Assembly: GCA_907163375.1 (NCBI GenBank)
Contig: CAJQUW010012664.1
Span: forward strand, 186,001 to 250,000
From: Prostheceraeus crozeri
Taxonomy: Eukaryota > Platyhelminthes > Polycladida > Euryleptidae
Length of the DNA: 64,000 nucleotides
Reading direction: 5' to 3'
Positions 54,205 through 64,000 of the stretch are shown piece by piece. Position numbers and translations under genes: made by a program. Within the stretch, counting starts at the first letter, position 1, and every line of letters begins with the position of its first letter. The notes under the pieces were generated by a model, which was not told the DNA's origin, ran no database searches, and was given only the letters and a program-made list of their open reading frames with translations.

Positions 54205-55516
54205 GTAAGTTGGAGTCCCCACTGAGTGTGTTAGATACAATGAAAATAACATTTTCAATAATACTTAACGGTACTTAACATGTCTGCTGGTGGGAGCGCA
54301 CTGTCTGTCTTCTTAGGAGCAAACTGCAGGTCATATTGAATATAAATTTATTAAAATGTTAAACAATATTTAGGCGTCATAGTCGAATGTTCCAGCTTCA
54401 ATTAGCAAAGAAATCCCATTCTAAGCTGGATTCATCAAAATGTGGTAGTTCTATTAAATAATGTTATTGTTCTTGACAAAAAGGTTTGCAGGTCGTTCAA
54501 GAGGTAAACCGACACAGAAATTTTGACAAAATTAGATAAAGCTCTAATAGGGTGGGTTGGTAGACGAAGTTGTCAGATATTTCTGCCCACAAAATCAATG
54601 TTATATTCCATTAATATGCAGTATAGAAATGGAGCTATTCGGGAATTCCTCTTGTGCATAGATTGTTATAACCCTCATGAAAAATTGTCTTGTTAACTTA
54701 ACGGGTTTAGACCCTGCATCCATTGAAAGATCAGTGCGCTTTTATTTCAATACTTTAACATGCATGAATCTTTTCTTATGACGGTGACTATATCGATCGA
54801 ATTTGCGTGAAGAAGTGCATGGGAAGGTTTCTTCGCATCATCTCTTAGACATAAGCTGACTCGACTTCAGAAATGCTGGTCGTGTTGTTGATTCAGTATA
54901 GCTGCGATGATGATTATCGATTGAAATTGCGTGAAAAAGGGACACGAGTCAGATTGCACTGTGACATTTTCAACATTTATCTTATCTGTAGCAAAAATTC
55001 CAATCCCTCTCCAGTCGCATATTTTCTGACACAGCTTAAATTATTGTCATGCTTAATGCTTATTTATGCTCTAGTCTCTACACATTTTCTAGCAAGGTAC
55101 CCCACTCAGTGTTCAAATCATGATAAAATGCATTGATGAATAGCTATCTACGAGTACAATGCAGTTCTTTATCATTCAAATATTGAGATTGAAGTTAAAG
55201 CAATGAGTAAATCAATGCACTGCAGTTTGTGATGAATTTCGAATTACAACTTGATTTGATTAATTCATGTTTTCTTTCTTTTCGGCAACGGCTATGTGTC
55301 TTGTATCGAACTTATACATAAGCCGTTCATTACAGAAGATATTATTGTGAAAGTTGTCAATTTTGATGTAGTGACTGTTGCCATGAATGCACTACTTTTC
55401 AATTTTGACATCCTTCATTTTTGCTCCTTTCAATTTGCTGTTCAGCATCCTTCATTTTCCCATTTTCAACGTGTGTATAAACAAAGAAAAGTTGATAAAA
55501 GTTGTCTAAACTTCAG

Positions 55517-55558
55517 GAATCTGACAGAACAATTGAGGAGACTGGCGAGCAAATCAAA
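55517..55558 (+). CDS. 42-nt mini-exon, copy 1
   Basis: 'aacttcag' precedes and GTGAGT follows. It encodes 14 residues 'ESDRTIEETGEQIK' in phase 0. It is the first of three tandem copies spaced 110 bp apart. Confidence 0.6.
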
Positions 55559-55626
55559 GTGAGTTGATAAATAGCTTGTGAGTTGTAGTGTACGTAGTCT
55601 AATGATCTTGTCTGTCTAAATTTCAG

Positions 55627-55668
55627 GAATCTGACAGAACAATTGAGGAGACTGGCGAGCAAAATGAA
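55627..55668 (+). CDS. 42-nt mini-exon, copy 2
   Basis: 'aatttcag' precedes and GTGAGT follows. It reads 'ESDRTIEETGEQNE', differing from copies 1 and 3 only in the last two codons. Intron sequence on both sides is duplicated too. Confidence 0.6.
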
Positions 55669-55736
55669 GTGAGTTGACAAACAACTTGTGAGTTGTACTG
55701 TACGTAGTCTCATGATCTTGTCTGTCTGAATTTCAG

Positions 55737-55778
55737 GAATCTGACAGAACAATTGAGGAGACTGGCGAGCAAATCAAA
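55737..55778 (+). CDS. 42-nt mini-exon, copy 3
   Basis: Identical in protein to copy 1, with intact acceptor and GTGAGT donor. As the exon is 14 codons long, inclusion of one, two or three copies always keeps the frame. Confidence 0.6.
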
Positions 55779-56248
55779 GTGAGTTGATAAATAGCTTGTG
55801 ATCACTGCCATTTTTCTCTAAAATATACTGCATGTATCTTTGTGTATCGAGCCAATGGAATGCACGCTCTGGCGAATACTTAAGGACTTCAATGGCGAAA
55901 AGATTTTCATGTGTTCCATAACTGCATGAGTTGCTATGCTTTACCGCAACCTTCAAATTTCATAATCAGCTATTTGCAGATGTATAATAACATACTTCTT
56001 TATGAAATGTTCTTGATGTGAAATTCCTCTTCAACCAATTCTGTGCTCATACATTCATGTACTTGTACTTCTCATCAAACTTATTGTACAAATTTCGTTT
56101 TACCATTTTACTGTTCACCTCATCTATATTTCCTATGCTTCATCTGCGCTTTCCTATTTGGAAATGAACGTTTTGACATTTGATGCAAGAAATACAGTTG
56201 CCTACTTCGATCTAGATTTGCATCATGTTGCATTTAATATCATTGCAG

Positions 56249-56332
56249 GGATCATCATCAAAATTGAAATTACGAAGGTGTCCCAAATTGAGCAGTAAAG
56301 CTCTTATGATGTGGGCATCCTCTAAAGATCAG
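56249..56332 (+). CDS. Recombinase-like gene, downstream exon (28 codons)
   Basis: Bounded by 'aatatcattgcag' and CAG|GTGAGG, phase 0. It encodes a basic stretch 'GSSSKLKLRRCPKLSSKALM' and 'MWASSKDQ'. No domain is recognised. It carries on the series of exons that are all multiples of three with phase-0 borders. Confidence 0.45.
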
Positions 56333-56606
56333 GTGAGGCCAGAATTAAATGCATATATTTTACAATCAATTTTTCGGTGTAGTAATCTTTGAATTCGTCT
56401 AACACTTATGTAGAATATCCATGCGCACATTCATCCGAGTTATTCTGAATCTTTTGTCAACATCCTGTTCAGGGCCGGCTTGCACGGAACAAGATGATCG
56501 TCTCAAGATTATATAAAAATCAGGATGTGTGGGCTGTATCTAAATTTTTATCTCTAACAAATAACGTATTTCAGCTTGATGCTACCGACATTATATTTTC
56601 TTTTAG

Positions 56607-56705
56607 GATGAGATAATCGAAGATAAAATGATACAATTAAAGTTTCGTGCAACTGGACCCAGGTTCCTGATAGCACTGGCTGGGAGACGAATATTCAATG
56701 CCTAG
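56607..56705 (+). CDS. Recombinase-like gene, terminal exon
   Basis: Preceded by 'ttatattttcttttag', phase 0, 32 codons and TAG: 'DEIIEDKMIQLKFRATGPRF' and 'LIALAGRRIFNA'. AATAAA follows 23 bp after the stop (56729-56734). This would be one 3' end of the transcript. The PHD exon at 58237 has a compatible phase and could be an alternative end. Confidence 0.45.
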   Translation, partial: DEIIEDKMIQLKFRATGPRFLIALAGRRIFNA

Positions 56706-56734
56706 AAGCAGTTCTGAAGATCTTATCAATAAAT

Positions 56735-58236
56735 TAGCCATATGGGCCTTCCCTTAAAAACTGCAAAGAATATATCTAAAACCAATCTATATTCAAATAA
56801 AACCAGCAGCATCTAAAATCAAGATATTTAATATCCAGAATCGAATTGCATTTTTCTTGACTATTGCAGTTATATGTTATTGAGGAAGATTGAGAACAAA
56901 TGTACATGTATATTTTAATGAACGTTTGCATGAAGGCCTTCGATAGAATGATATGCAATGAAGGCAATAATACAATCAATCCACGCTATCAAGCATAGAT
57001 ATAGATAGCTGGGGTGGTCGCAGGTTCAAGTCGCACATATGCATGGCAATTTGATCCATGGCTTATTCATTTCATTCATTGTTAATACGATCAATTATCT
57101 GATAAGCCGGAAATTTATCTGTAAAAAGGTGACATCAGTTATTCATTTTTATTTGATTTTTATAGCTGTGGAATCTGTTTGCATATGTAGAGATAACTGA
57201 CAGATATATTGCAATTGATGTATTTGATTTGTAAATATTGGCTTCAAAACTCTTCAAGATTTTTGAGCATAGTGTGCATATGCAACTACATGCATACCTA
57301 TGCGAAAATTTTACGAAGCAAATTCTGGTGTAAAAATGTTTTGCTGCATTTCTGAGAATAATTGCCGTTGATGCTGTGGGTGGTATTTTTGGATGATTTT
57401 GACTTAATAATGGGGAACGGAATCTTACGGAATTCCGGATTTTTTTGACGGCCATCTGGTTTATGTTTTCATTATGGCGACAATGGCAAACAATTTTATG
57501 AAAACTGCTCGTATAGTGAAGTAGAAATATGTACTCAAGTAACTCGTAAATTGTGAAAGAAGCAAAAAATACCTAAAAAGACGAGATTTTGTCCGCATTA
57601 CTTTGCCTCTGTGTGATTTTGTCTTTATGTATTGATGAATCAATGCATTTTTAGTCGCAGCATGGGGCCTAGCCTAAGCGCATTAATTAAGTTTTAGCAA
57701 CAATTTGAAATTGATTCTTGGATTGCAATTGTAATCATGTCAAAACTGAACATGAGCCCAAGAAAAGAAGAGTGCTAGAGGAAAAGCTCTTCCGGATGTT
57801 TGTGACACAGCGTTTGAATCCCCGAGACAAACATTTGCATGGCAAGTAGGCCAAATTGAAACAATCATGCGCGAAAGTTTTATCGTATGTGCGATATGTA
57901 TACGTGAGCTGTATGTGTTCTTTTCCGGATGATGGATACCCTGCTATTTGTGAACATAATGCAATTTTCCTCAATGCTTATAGCATTGCCATTGTCAATT
58001 ACATTTGTGCTAATCGATGATCGATCGAGCATTATTTGTGTGAAACAAAATAATTTTACATACATTCTGCGATAAAATCCAAAAATGGCATTTCCTAGTG
58101 TTATTACAATGAATATTCATGAATCGTTGTCTGCGGAAACAGCAAAATTTTATCCGTCTACGTGGCAGATCATCTCAATTTGTTTTGCTTTCCCCCCTGT
58201 TTGAGTCCCTGCATTTTTTAAACCATTGTCTTCCAG
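56735..58236. other. Non-coding, intron-like
   Basis: No supported exon. Two short phrases near 57026 and 57806 ('ttgcatggcaa' after 'gttt/caa(a)tcc'-like words) could be decayed SINE pieces. Confidence 0.3.
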
Positions 58237-58407
58237 ATGGAGACGAACGTCAATTCGGATGTGTGTTCGGCATGTGAATGTGAATTTGAAGAATATGAGG
58301 GACCTGACTGGAGCCGCTGCACGACCTGTGAAAAATGGTATTGTGGGCGATGCTATAAGTACACGAAAAAATTTGTATGTAGAAGCTGCCTTCCGAAGTG
58401 GGTTTGA
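58237..58407 (+). CDS. PHD-type zinc-finger exon
   Basis: Preceded by 'aaaccattgtcttccag' and starting with ATG in phase 0; 56 codons and TGA. Ligands are C10-x2-C13, C28-x2-C31, C36-x2-C39 and C48-x2-C51, with 'DWSRCTTCEKWYCGRC' in the place where PHD fingers have 'W..Cd.C..WyH..C'. The usual His is replaced by Cys (C36). PHD fingers bind histone tails in chromatin. The exon could be an alternative last exon of the recombinase-like gene, joined after 56332, or the only exon of a small protein. C-terminal PHD-like fingers are common in transposon-derived proteins. Confidence 0.55.
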   Translation: METNVNSDVCSACECEFEEYEGPDWSRCTTCEKWYCGRCYKYTKKFVCRSCLPKWV

Positions 58408-59456
58408 CTTATTTGACTTTTGTTCTAAAGTTCTGTAATTACGGTAAGAATGTTCTGTAAAAGAGCTCAAATATAAGGTAGCAATTAAGTGATCTTTTCC
58501 CAGATCAAGCATGTACTTTTGCAATTGCATTTTGCATTTTATCGCTGCATCTATCACCCAACAGTTATTTTTATTTCCTCCAGAACTGAGATGCTCCTTC
58601 TCCGTTCATGGTAGCTGATTTGCATTAGTCTACGATGAAATCTCATATCATAGGCATCGATTTTTCTTTCCAGCTTGTTGCTATATTCACAGCCATGCAG
58701 AAGAGAAGAAAGCACTCATGATCTTTAGAATTTGATATTTTGATGAGTTTAACGTGCTTGTCTTTCCAGATATTGTTCCACTATGACTAGAGCTGTTGTA
58801 GCTGGGGCTATTCTGCTCCAGTCCATCTGCATCAGTCGGCAGCAAAGCAAATACGTAATACGGACGTTGATGAAATCTGCTAGCTAGCGAGAAATGCACA
58901 GTCGATTGCGTAATAACCTGACTTGTGTGAAAGCGCTCGAAATCACACAACTTTCTCAGATCTAGCTTGAAAATTTGATGATTTCTATCGATCATTTAAA
59001 TTCTGTGCGAATTATTCTTCAAAAACATGCAAAGCACTCAAATATATTTTCATTTTGTGACCAGTAATTTCAATCCTGGAAGATTGAAATGAAAATTTAG
59101 GAACTTCAACCGCTTTGTAGAACTTCTACCGCTTGTACATTGATTGGCAACACATTTTTGAAGAATCTCTAGAAACTCTTGAATTTGAACAGTCTAGCAA
59201 ACATTTCCTCTAAATTGGTAGACCTGTGTGATCTATTGTAGTATGTAGGATATACTCTTGAATTCTAACTGTCCAGTTTTGATTATCACATGAGTACAGT
59301 TGATGTGAAGCAAAACTGGGCGACAATGAGCTGGTTGGAAGCCAGTGATACCCCCACCAATGGGTGGATAATACTGAAGACAATTCAGGGGGACCCAGAA
59401 CCTTGCTTTTGAAATGAATGATTTTCTTGCATCTCAAAGACTATTCTCCCTTTCAG
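58408..59456. other. No recognisable feature
   Basis: AT-rich, no supported exon. Confidence 0.35.
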
Positions 59457-59516
59457 GTGAAAACGATAATCATGGTTAAGAAATTCAAATCATGCGAGTT
59501 CCGCATCACAGATGAG
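59457..59516 (+). CDS. Weak candidate exon (20 codons)
   Basis: 'attctccctttcag' precedes and GAG|GTAAAT follows; 60 nt, phase 0, 'VKTIIMVKKFKSCEFRITDE'. Borders and phase match the neighbouring gene's style, but it is short and without a domain. Confidence 0.25.
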
Positions 59517-60131
59517 GTAAATCATAGTTAAGTGCTGTGTGCAATGCAAAATTTTATGGCAATAACATGAAAAAGCTAGGTAAACACACATCGTATGCAT
59601 TTCAACAATCACTTAGCATCGGATCTTCTCCGCATGCTTTTCTGACTGAAAATGATCAAAACTTCCATAAATTGATACACTAACTATTTGTGTAATATCG
59701 TTATGATGGCCAAGCCTCGTTGTATTGCTTCTGTCAGAAACGGATGGTTTTCTCCGTGTCTCCTCGATATTTGTTTAACTCGATTACAATGAAATAATGC
59801 AAACGCTGCTCTATGGCCTCACGAACTTTTATCGGTGACCTCGTCTCTGTGAATATTGTGTCTGTGAACGGCTGCGTATGATGTGATGGAAGTAATATTA
59901 ATTAATGAAAGTAAATTAAGTTTGCGTAACTAGGTCTCATCAAGATTTTTAATGTGAATTTTCAAAGTGCGTGAATAGTTAATAATAACGCGTTAGAATT
60001 CAAAGTCGGCTATTAATAGCTTGAACCCTCTTGATGGATCATATGATTCTCGATGTTGGCGATATTAAAGAGCACGTTCTCACAAAGACCAAGTCATAAA
60101 GAATTCAGTGTCATTTTATGGAAGTGAAAAG
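59517..60131. other. No recognisable feature
   Basis: AT-rich. The left flank of the Tc1 fragment contains no identifiable terminal repeat. Confidence 0.35.
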
Positions 60132-60729
60132 TCACAATGCCTCAGGCGTCAAATAATCTTTCGTCACATTGTCCGTTTTGCGCGATCTCGAAGAACCTTG
60201 TACCCGGGGACGATGTAAATGTCTCGGAATTTCCTGATCAGATTTTATCCATAATCTCAATCGACCATCACTATCCTTCAGACGGACTGATGCCTCATCA
60301 GACCAGACAACCCGATCCCATTGATTTCGCCAGTGACAATGACTCATTGCCCATCTGAGACGTCTTTTTGTATGCTGATCTGATGATTCGATCTGAGAGG
60401 GCCTCTTACAGCTCTTGAAATTCGACTCAGTAAGTCTTCTACGAATAGTGGACTTAGAAATAGACGAGTCTAGTGCAGCCATCTCAGTTAACGAGAGACT
60501 TGGATCAACTTTAACAAATCTCAAAATTAGGCGGTCTCTACGTTTGGATGTTTTGCGTGGACGGCCAGAGCCCTCTTTACGACAGAGTCGAAAATCATCA
60601 TTATACCATCGATGCACATTTGTGTAAGGGACATTTAGTCGCTTGCTTGTAGCTCGCAAAGAAAACCCTAGTTCTATGTAGCAAGGCTGACACTTTGCCT
60701 TTTGTGAATGCGATCTCGTTATTGTTCAT
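60132..60729 (-). pseudogene. Tc1/mariner transposase, N-terminal half
   Basis: ATG at 60729 starts 'MNNNEIAFTKGKVSALLH'. A frameshift near 60665 is followed by 'LRATSKRLNVPYTNVHRWYN' (first helix-turn-helix), 'GSGRPRKTSKRRDRLILRFV' (GRPR hook) and the second HTH 'ISKSTIRRRLTESNFKSCKR'. The DDE domain begins with 'WDRVVWSDEAS' (first Asp), then decays and stops. The second and third catalytic residues are absent, the mirror image of the fragment at 41.2-41.9 kb. Both fragments lie on the minus strand, about 19 kb apart. Confidence 0.85.
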
Positions 60730-62716
60730 TTGTGCTTTGTATTGTTTTCAACCGGTAAGAGATAGATTTCTAGCTGAAAGCAATCAGGAGTGCTGCCAAC
60801 ACCACCGCAACGAAGTCATGAAGCTATGGAACATGAAGTCCAGTTAATCACATGTAGCAGTTACATTATTGTTGATGAATAATGGTGCTATACTGGCTCT
60901 GATTGACCGATTTTCTTTATTTTTGTTTTGCTTGATAGCTTTTGGATTGTAGAACAACATATTACATAACAAAGGAAACAAATGTAATTTTATAAGAGTG
61001 AGGTATGATTTTGTGCAACATTGCTAAATGAAGATCAAATTATGTACTACATAGTATTGAAGATCCACTTGCGTCTTTTGAACATTCACTTGCATCCAAT
61101 GCTGAGAAGGCGTCAATCACTGGCTGTGACCTGATTGGCTGATTGCCCACGCAGCTCGTTCAATGAGAACAATTAAAGCGACGAATCCTTGCTTAGGAAC
61201 TTTGATGGTTTACTAGAAAAAGTCTTTTATTAGACATGTCATTAAGTTCATATGTGCTACAATTAACAGATGCTAGGCTAAAAATCTAAAACAATCAGTG
61301 TCATGTCAACGGACTACCGAAATTATGTCAGACTTCGCGAAGCAGCGAGGGACAAGAAGGATAAGCAATGCTGTCCCAAATTGTGCACCTTTCAGCTGTG
61401 ATCACTGGAATTGCACTTTCTCCAACACTGACCAACAGATGACGTCGCCATGACAAAGATTCATGCCTCTTTCACGGGCCACGTTTGCGTCAGAAAATGG
61501 CTTGGACGCTCGGGCGAGATCATGTTTTACCTTCCACTTCCATGCAGAAAATAGAATTTTCCACAGGCGTCAAAAAAAGGTGAATAACGGGAGGCAAATA
61601 TTTCACAATGATGAGTTTCTGACCACTGGAGGAAGACTTCAGGTGACAGGTGGCATTATGAAGAATGAAGATCGCCTGGTTTTAACATCCAACTCGAGAA
61701 ACCAACTCGTTGAAGAAAGACGCAAAAACAGATTTTGACGTGCCTCCAACATGAAATTGATAATGTTCAACACCATTCTGTGGCGAAACCACCATGAGCA
61801 AAGTAACATTTTTCCCTCGTTGACCGTTGACTACACGAACTGCTCGATGCCCTATCAGTGCACGTCCTCGCGCTCACAGATACCGGGTTTTGACAACATC
61901 GACATGCATAACTACCGTGATTAAGTCCCCGGTTGTCAAAATAGTCGGTTGTGAAAACACGGTTGTATTAATTCAGTATATTTAGATGAAAACTGATGTA
62001 AATATGCATTAACTCTATTGGATTTTGGTTTTTTCAGCGTTCTGCTATGATTTTAGTGGATTATTTCTTTTAATTTCATGAAAAAACGGAATTCTTTAAG
62101 AAGAAAATTTGACAATGTAAGGACCGGGTTTTCGATCCATGAAAAGCATATGATTATTATTTTAAATAATTAAATTTATTAGTTTTTAAAATCGTATCAA
62201 TAATACATTAATCGAATAATACTTTGTTAGCAATTTGATCAGTTTTATTGTTAAATATATGTATAGTACTGACAGCAATAAAATAGTAAAAAATTGTGTT
62301 TATATTTGTTTAAAATACAATGGATAAGAGGTAATTCAATAGTCGAAATATCACAAATAGTCGTGAATCAATTTTACTTCGTTTATTTAAGAAAAAACCT
62401 AAGTGAGTTCCTGCTTCGATATTTTTTATATTATAGAATTTTTCACTTAAAGCATGTTTATAAAGTGTTTTGAAATAGGGCATAGAATGAAACTGTTACA
62501 TAGTACTGAAGTGTGGGCTTTTTGTTAGGGAAGTGGCTATTCATCCGACATGTCGTAATCAATAACAGTCGATTTACTATTGCTCCGACACAGTCGTGGC
62601 AGATATTTAAGTGGATGGATACGTGAGAATTCGGATGATGTATTTAGTAAATTTAAGTAATAACGAATTGACACTGATGGTGATCCTTTTAACACATAAG
62701 ATATGATATATATATA
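60730..62716. other. Mostly non-coding
   Basis: Plus frame 61463-61738 (91 codons, 'LDARARSCFTFHFHAENRIF') and a short Cys-containing frame just before it ('RRISNAVPNCAPFSCDHW') have no recognised family. They could be exon debris. Confidence 0.3.
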
Positions 62717-62760
62717 CCGGGTGTCCAAAAAAAGTAGACTGAAAACTAATAGATTATACT
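62717..62760 (+). repeat. Mariner-type terminal repeat
   Basis: After 'tatatata' the sequence 'CCGGGTGTCCAAAAAAAGTA' has the usual form of a mariner element end. No opposite end or transposase is found downstream. Confidence 0.5.
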
Positions 62761-63875
62761 TCGTCAATTTCCTTTCTTATTGCGCTAACTTTTTGCATAC
62801 AAATGTAAAATACCCATAATTTTTGTCTGTAAAAGTTTGAAGTTTCAAACATTGAGTGATCTTAAGAGGAATCTGGTGTAAGCTCGAATCTTGTGTATTT
62901 CCAATGGTAGATAGAATTCAGATATCGGCTATAATGATATGCGATTTCCTCCATCATCTTGATCATAGCGGCTTTTCTGCATGATTCTGAATTCATAGCA
63001 CGGTGCAATGATTTTCTATTTGGATTCTCATAGTGAAATTGATTACATGGCTGTGGGACAAAAACCTTGATGGACTACACAATAGTAAGGCAAGCATTAA
63101 TAAGTTTGTGATCTATTTTAATAAATGAATTAGATTTAAGACGTGCAAACTTTGTTGTAATCTCTGTATGGAGTCAGAAAAATCGTCTTCAGAGTAAGCC
63201 CAAGCTGTTGACCGATCTTCTGAAATTGCTTTTTTGTCCAACCCGATATTCCAACATCCTCGCGATTTTCGTCGCTTTTTCAGTCGCTGTTTTGTGTGCA
63301 ATATTTCTACAGTTCTCTGTTTCTCAGGATTGTGGGTGTAAATTACTTACATTGTTAATAGTTCACAGTTTACTTTAAGTTATTGAATTTCTCTAAAATT
63401 CTATGAGTATTAGCTTTGGTCATTGCTAGGAAGATTAATATGAAGATCTTTAAGTATCTGAAAATGTTTATTTTGCTTGATTGGTTGAGTAGCTAAACAA
63501 TTGTGTGGGTCGTAGAGGTTTGTAACAATGTAATTGCAACATATATTTTAATACCAAAAACCTATTTGTGCTTTAAATAAAAATACTTTCCCGCGCAAAA
63601 CAGTTTTTTTGATAAAATCTTCTAGAAATGCTTTTTAACGGTCAAAGATAAGTATAGCATGAGAGGTCTTCAGGCTATTTGAGTATATCTATTTAATAGA
63701 TTATGTGGCTATGGGTGCATTTTCGTTTCTGGTGGTGTGAGTGTGTTTTTAGTACCACTCGTTTTCGGCCAGCGCTATTAATACGTAGTGCCTATAATAA
63801 TGCAATGAAATAATAGAGAATGTTATTTATATTGGCTGCATACGTTACATTATATATTATGTTTAGCTCAATTAC
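62761..63875. other. No confirmed gene
   Basis: The minus frame at 63113-63301 ('KQRLKKRRKSRGCWNIGLDK') is basic and open without a known domain. The rest is AT-rich. Confidence 0.3.
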
Positions 63876-64000
63876 ACGGTGTCTTAAAAAGTCATATCGT
63901 AAAAAACTCACGCATATACCAAATTTCTAGAAAACACATTTACAAAAAACTTAATGAAAGAAGAGCTGAATTCCTTTAGTTTAGAAGCATATGTTTGGCG
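63876..64000 (+). repeat. Second mariner-type end, running off the window
   Basis: 'ACACGGTGTCTTAAAAAGTC' has the same form as the end at 62717 and the same orientation. The element body would lie right of the window. Confidence 0.4.

Larger units (their letters stand above)
55517..55800 (+). repeat. 110-bp tandem exon-intron triplication
   Basis: Unit starts at 55517, 55627 and 55737 at exactly 110-bp spacing. Each unit holds 42 nt of exon and 68 nt of intron ('gttgtactgtacgtagtct...'). The third intron copy diverges after about 20 nt. Confidence 0.9.

Noticed and set aside
57000-57850. tRNA-like B-box words ('ggttcaagtcg', 'gtttgaatccc') as tRNA or SINE
   Set aside because: No matching A box at the right distance and no cloverleaf; at most decayed SINE fragments.

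Overview
The window looks like AT-rich nuclear DNA of an invertebrate animal. The only conserved housekeeping sequence I recognise is the last exon of the mitochondrial phenylalanyl-tRNA synthetase gene (FARS2-like, 21.74-21.91 kb), which has an animal-type 3' splice site and a poly(A) signal. Around it are remnants of hAT, Tc1/mariner, PIF/Harbinger, LINE and Penelope-like elements, foldback repeats and satellites. I cannot name the species.

Region 1, 0-13.7 kb: a large fossil of the Polinton/Maverick (adintovirus-like) class that runs off the left edge. Recognisable parts are the tail of a capsid-like protein, an adenain-like protease, two tandem paralogous proteins with a 'GxWEVGV' motif, a protein-primed type B DNA polymerase and a C2H2 zinc-finger protein. 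It is broken in a few genes but still largely open, so it is not very old. On its minus strand lie a two-repeat TATA-binding-protein-like frame and two paralogous frames with PC4-like features, which could be an element-borne transcription-initiation set. At 9.7-13.7 kb there is a 206-bp tandem array (six copies). It is followed by three minus-strand genes, each with a TATA-like box upstream and each followed by a copy of the same 142-bp module.

Region 2, 13.7-47 kb: non-coding DNA with repeats. It holds a G-run/foldback cluster (14.5-15.6 kb), two hAT-type non-autonomous elements (16.1-17.0 and 17.5-19.0 kb), a LINE tail, the FARS2-like exon, several palindromes, a long polypurine tract, three candidate exons of an unknown minus-strand gene (31.1-32.0 kb), a 197-bp satellite (33.0-34.8 kb), a partly duplicated foldback family (30.2, 37.2 and 38.8-40.6 kb), a Tc1 half, a Penelope-like reverse transcriptase remnant and a well-bounded hAT element (45.41-47.02 kb, perfect 8-bp target duplication).

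Region 3, 47-64 kb: a multi-exon plus-strand gene (50.53-56.7 kb) whose exons resemble a Crypton-type tyrosine recombinase with a zinc finger. All exons are multiples of three, and one 42-nt mini-exon is present three times in tandem. A PHD-finger exon follows at 58.24 kb. A degenerate copy of its third exon lies just upstream at 50.09 kb. The rest is a Tc1 half (60.1-60.7 kb) and mariner-type ends (62.7 and 63.9 kb).

All calls come from reading the sequence by eye with family knowledge; no database search was run.
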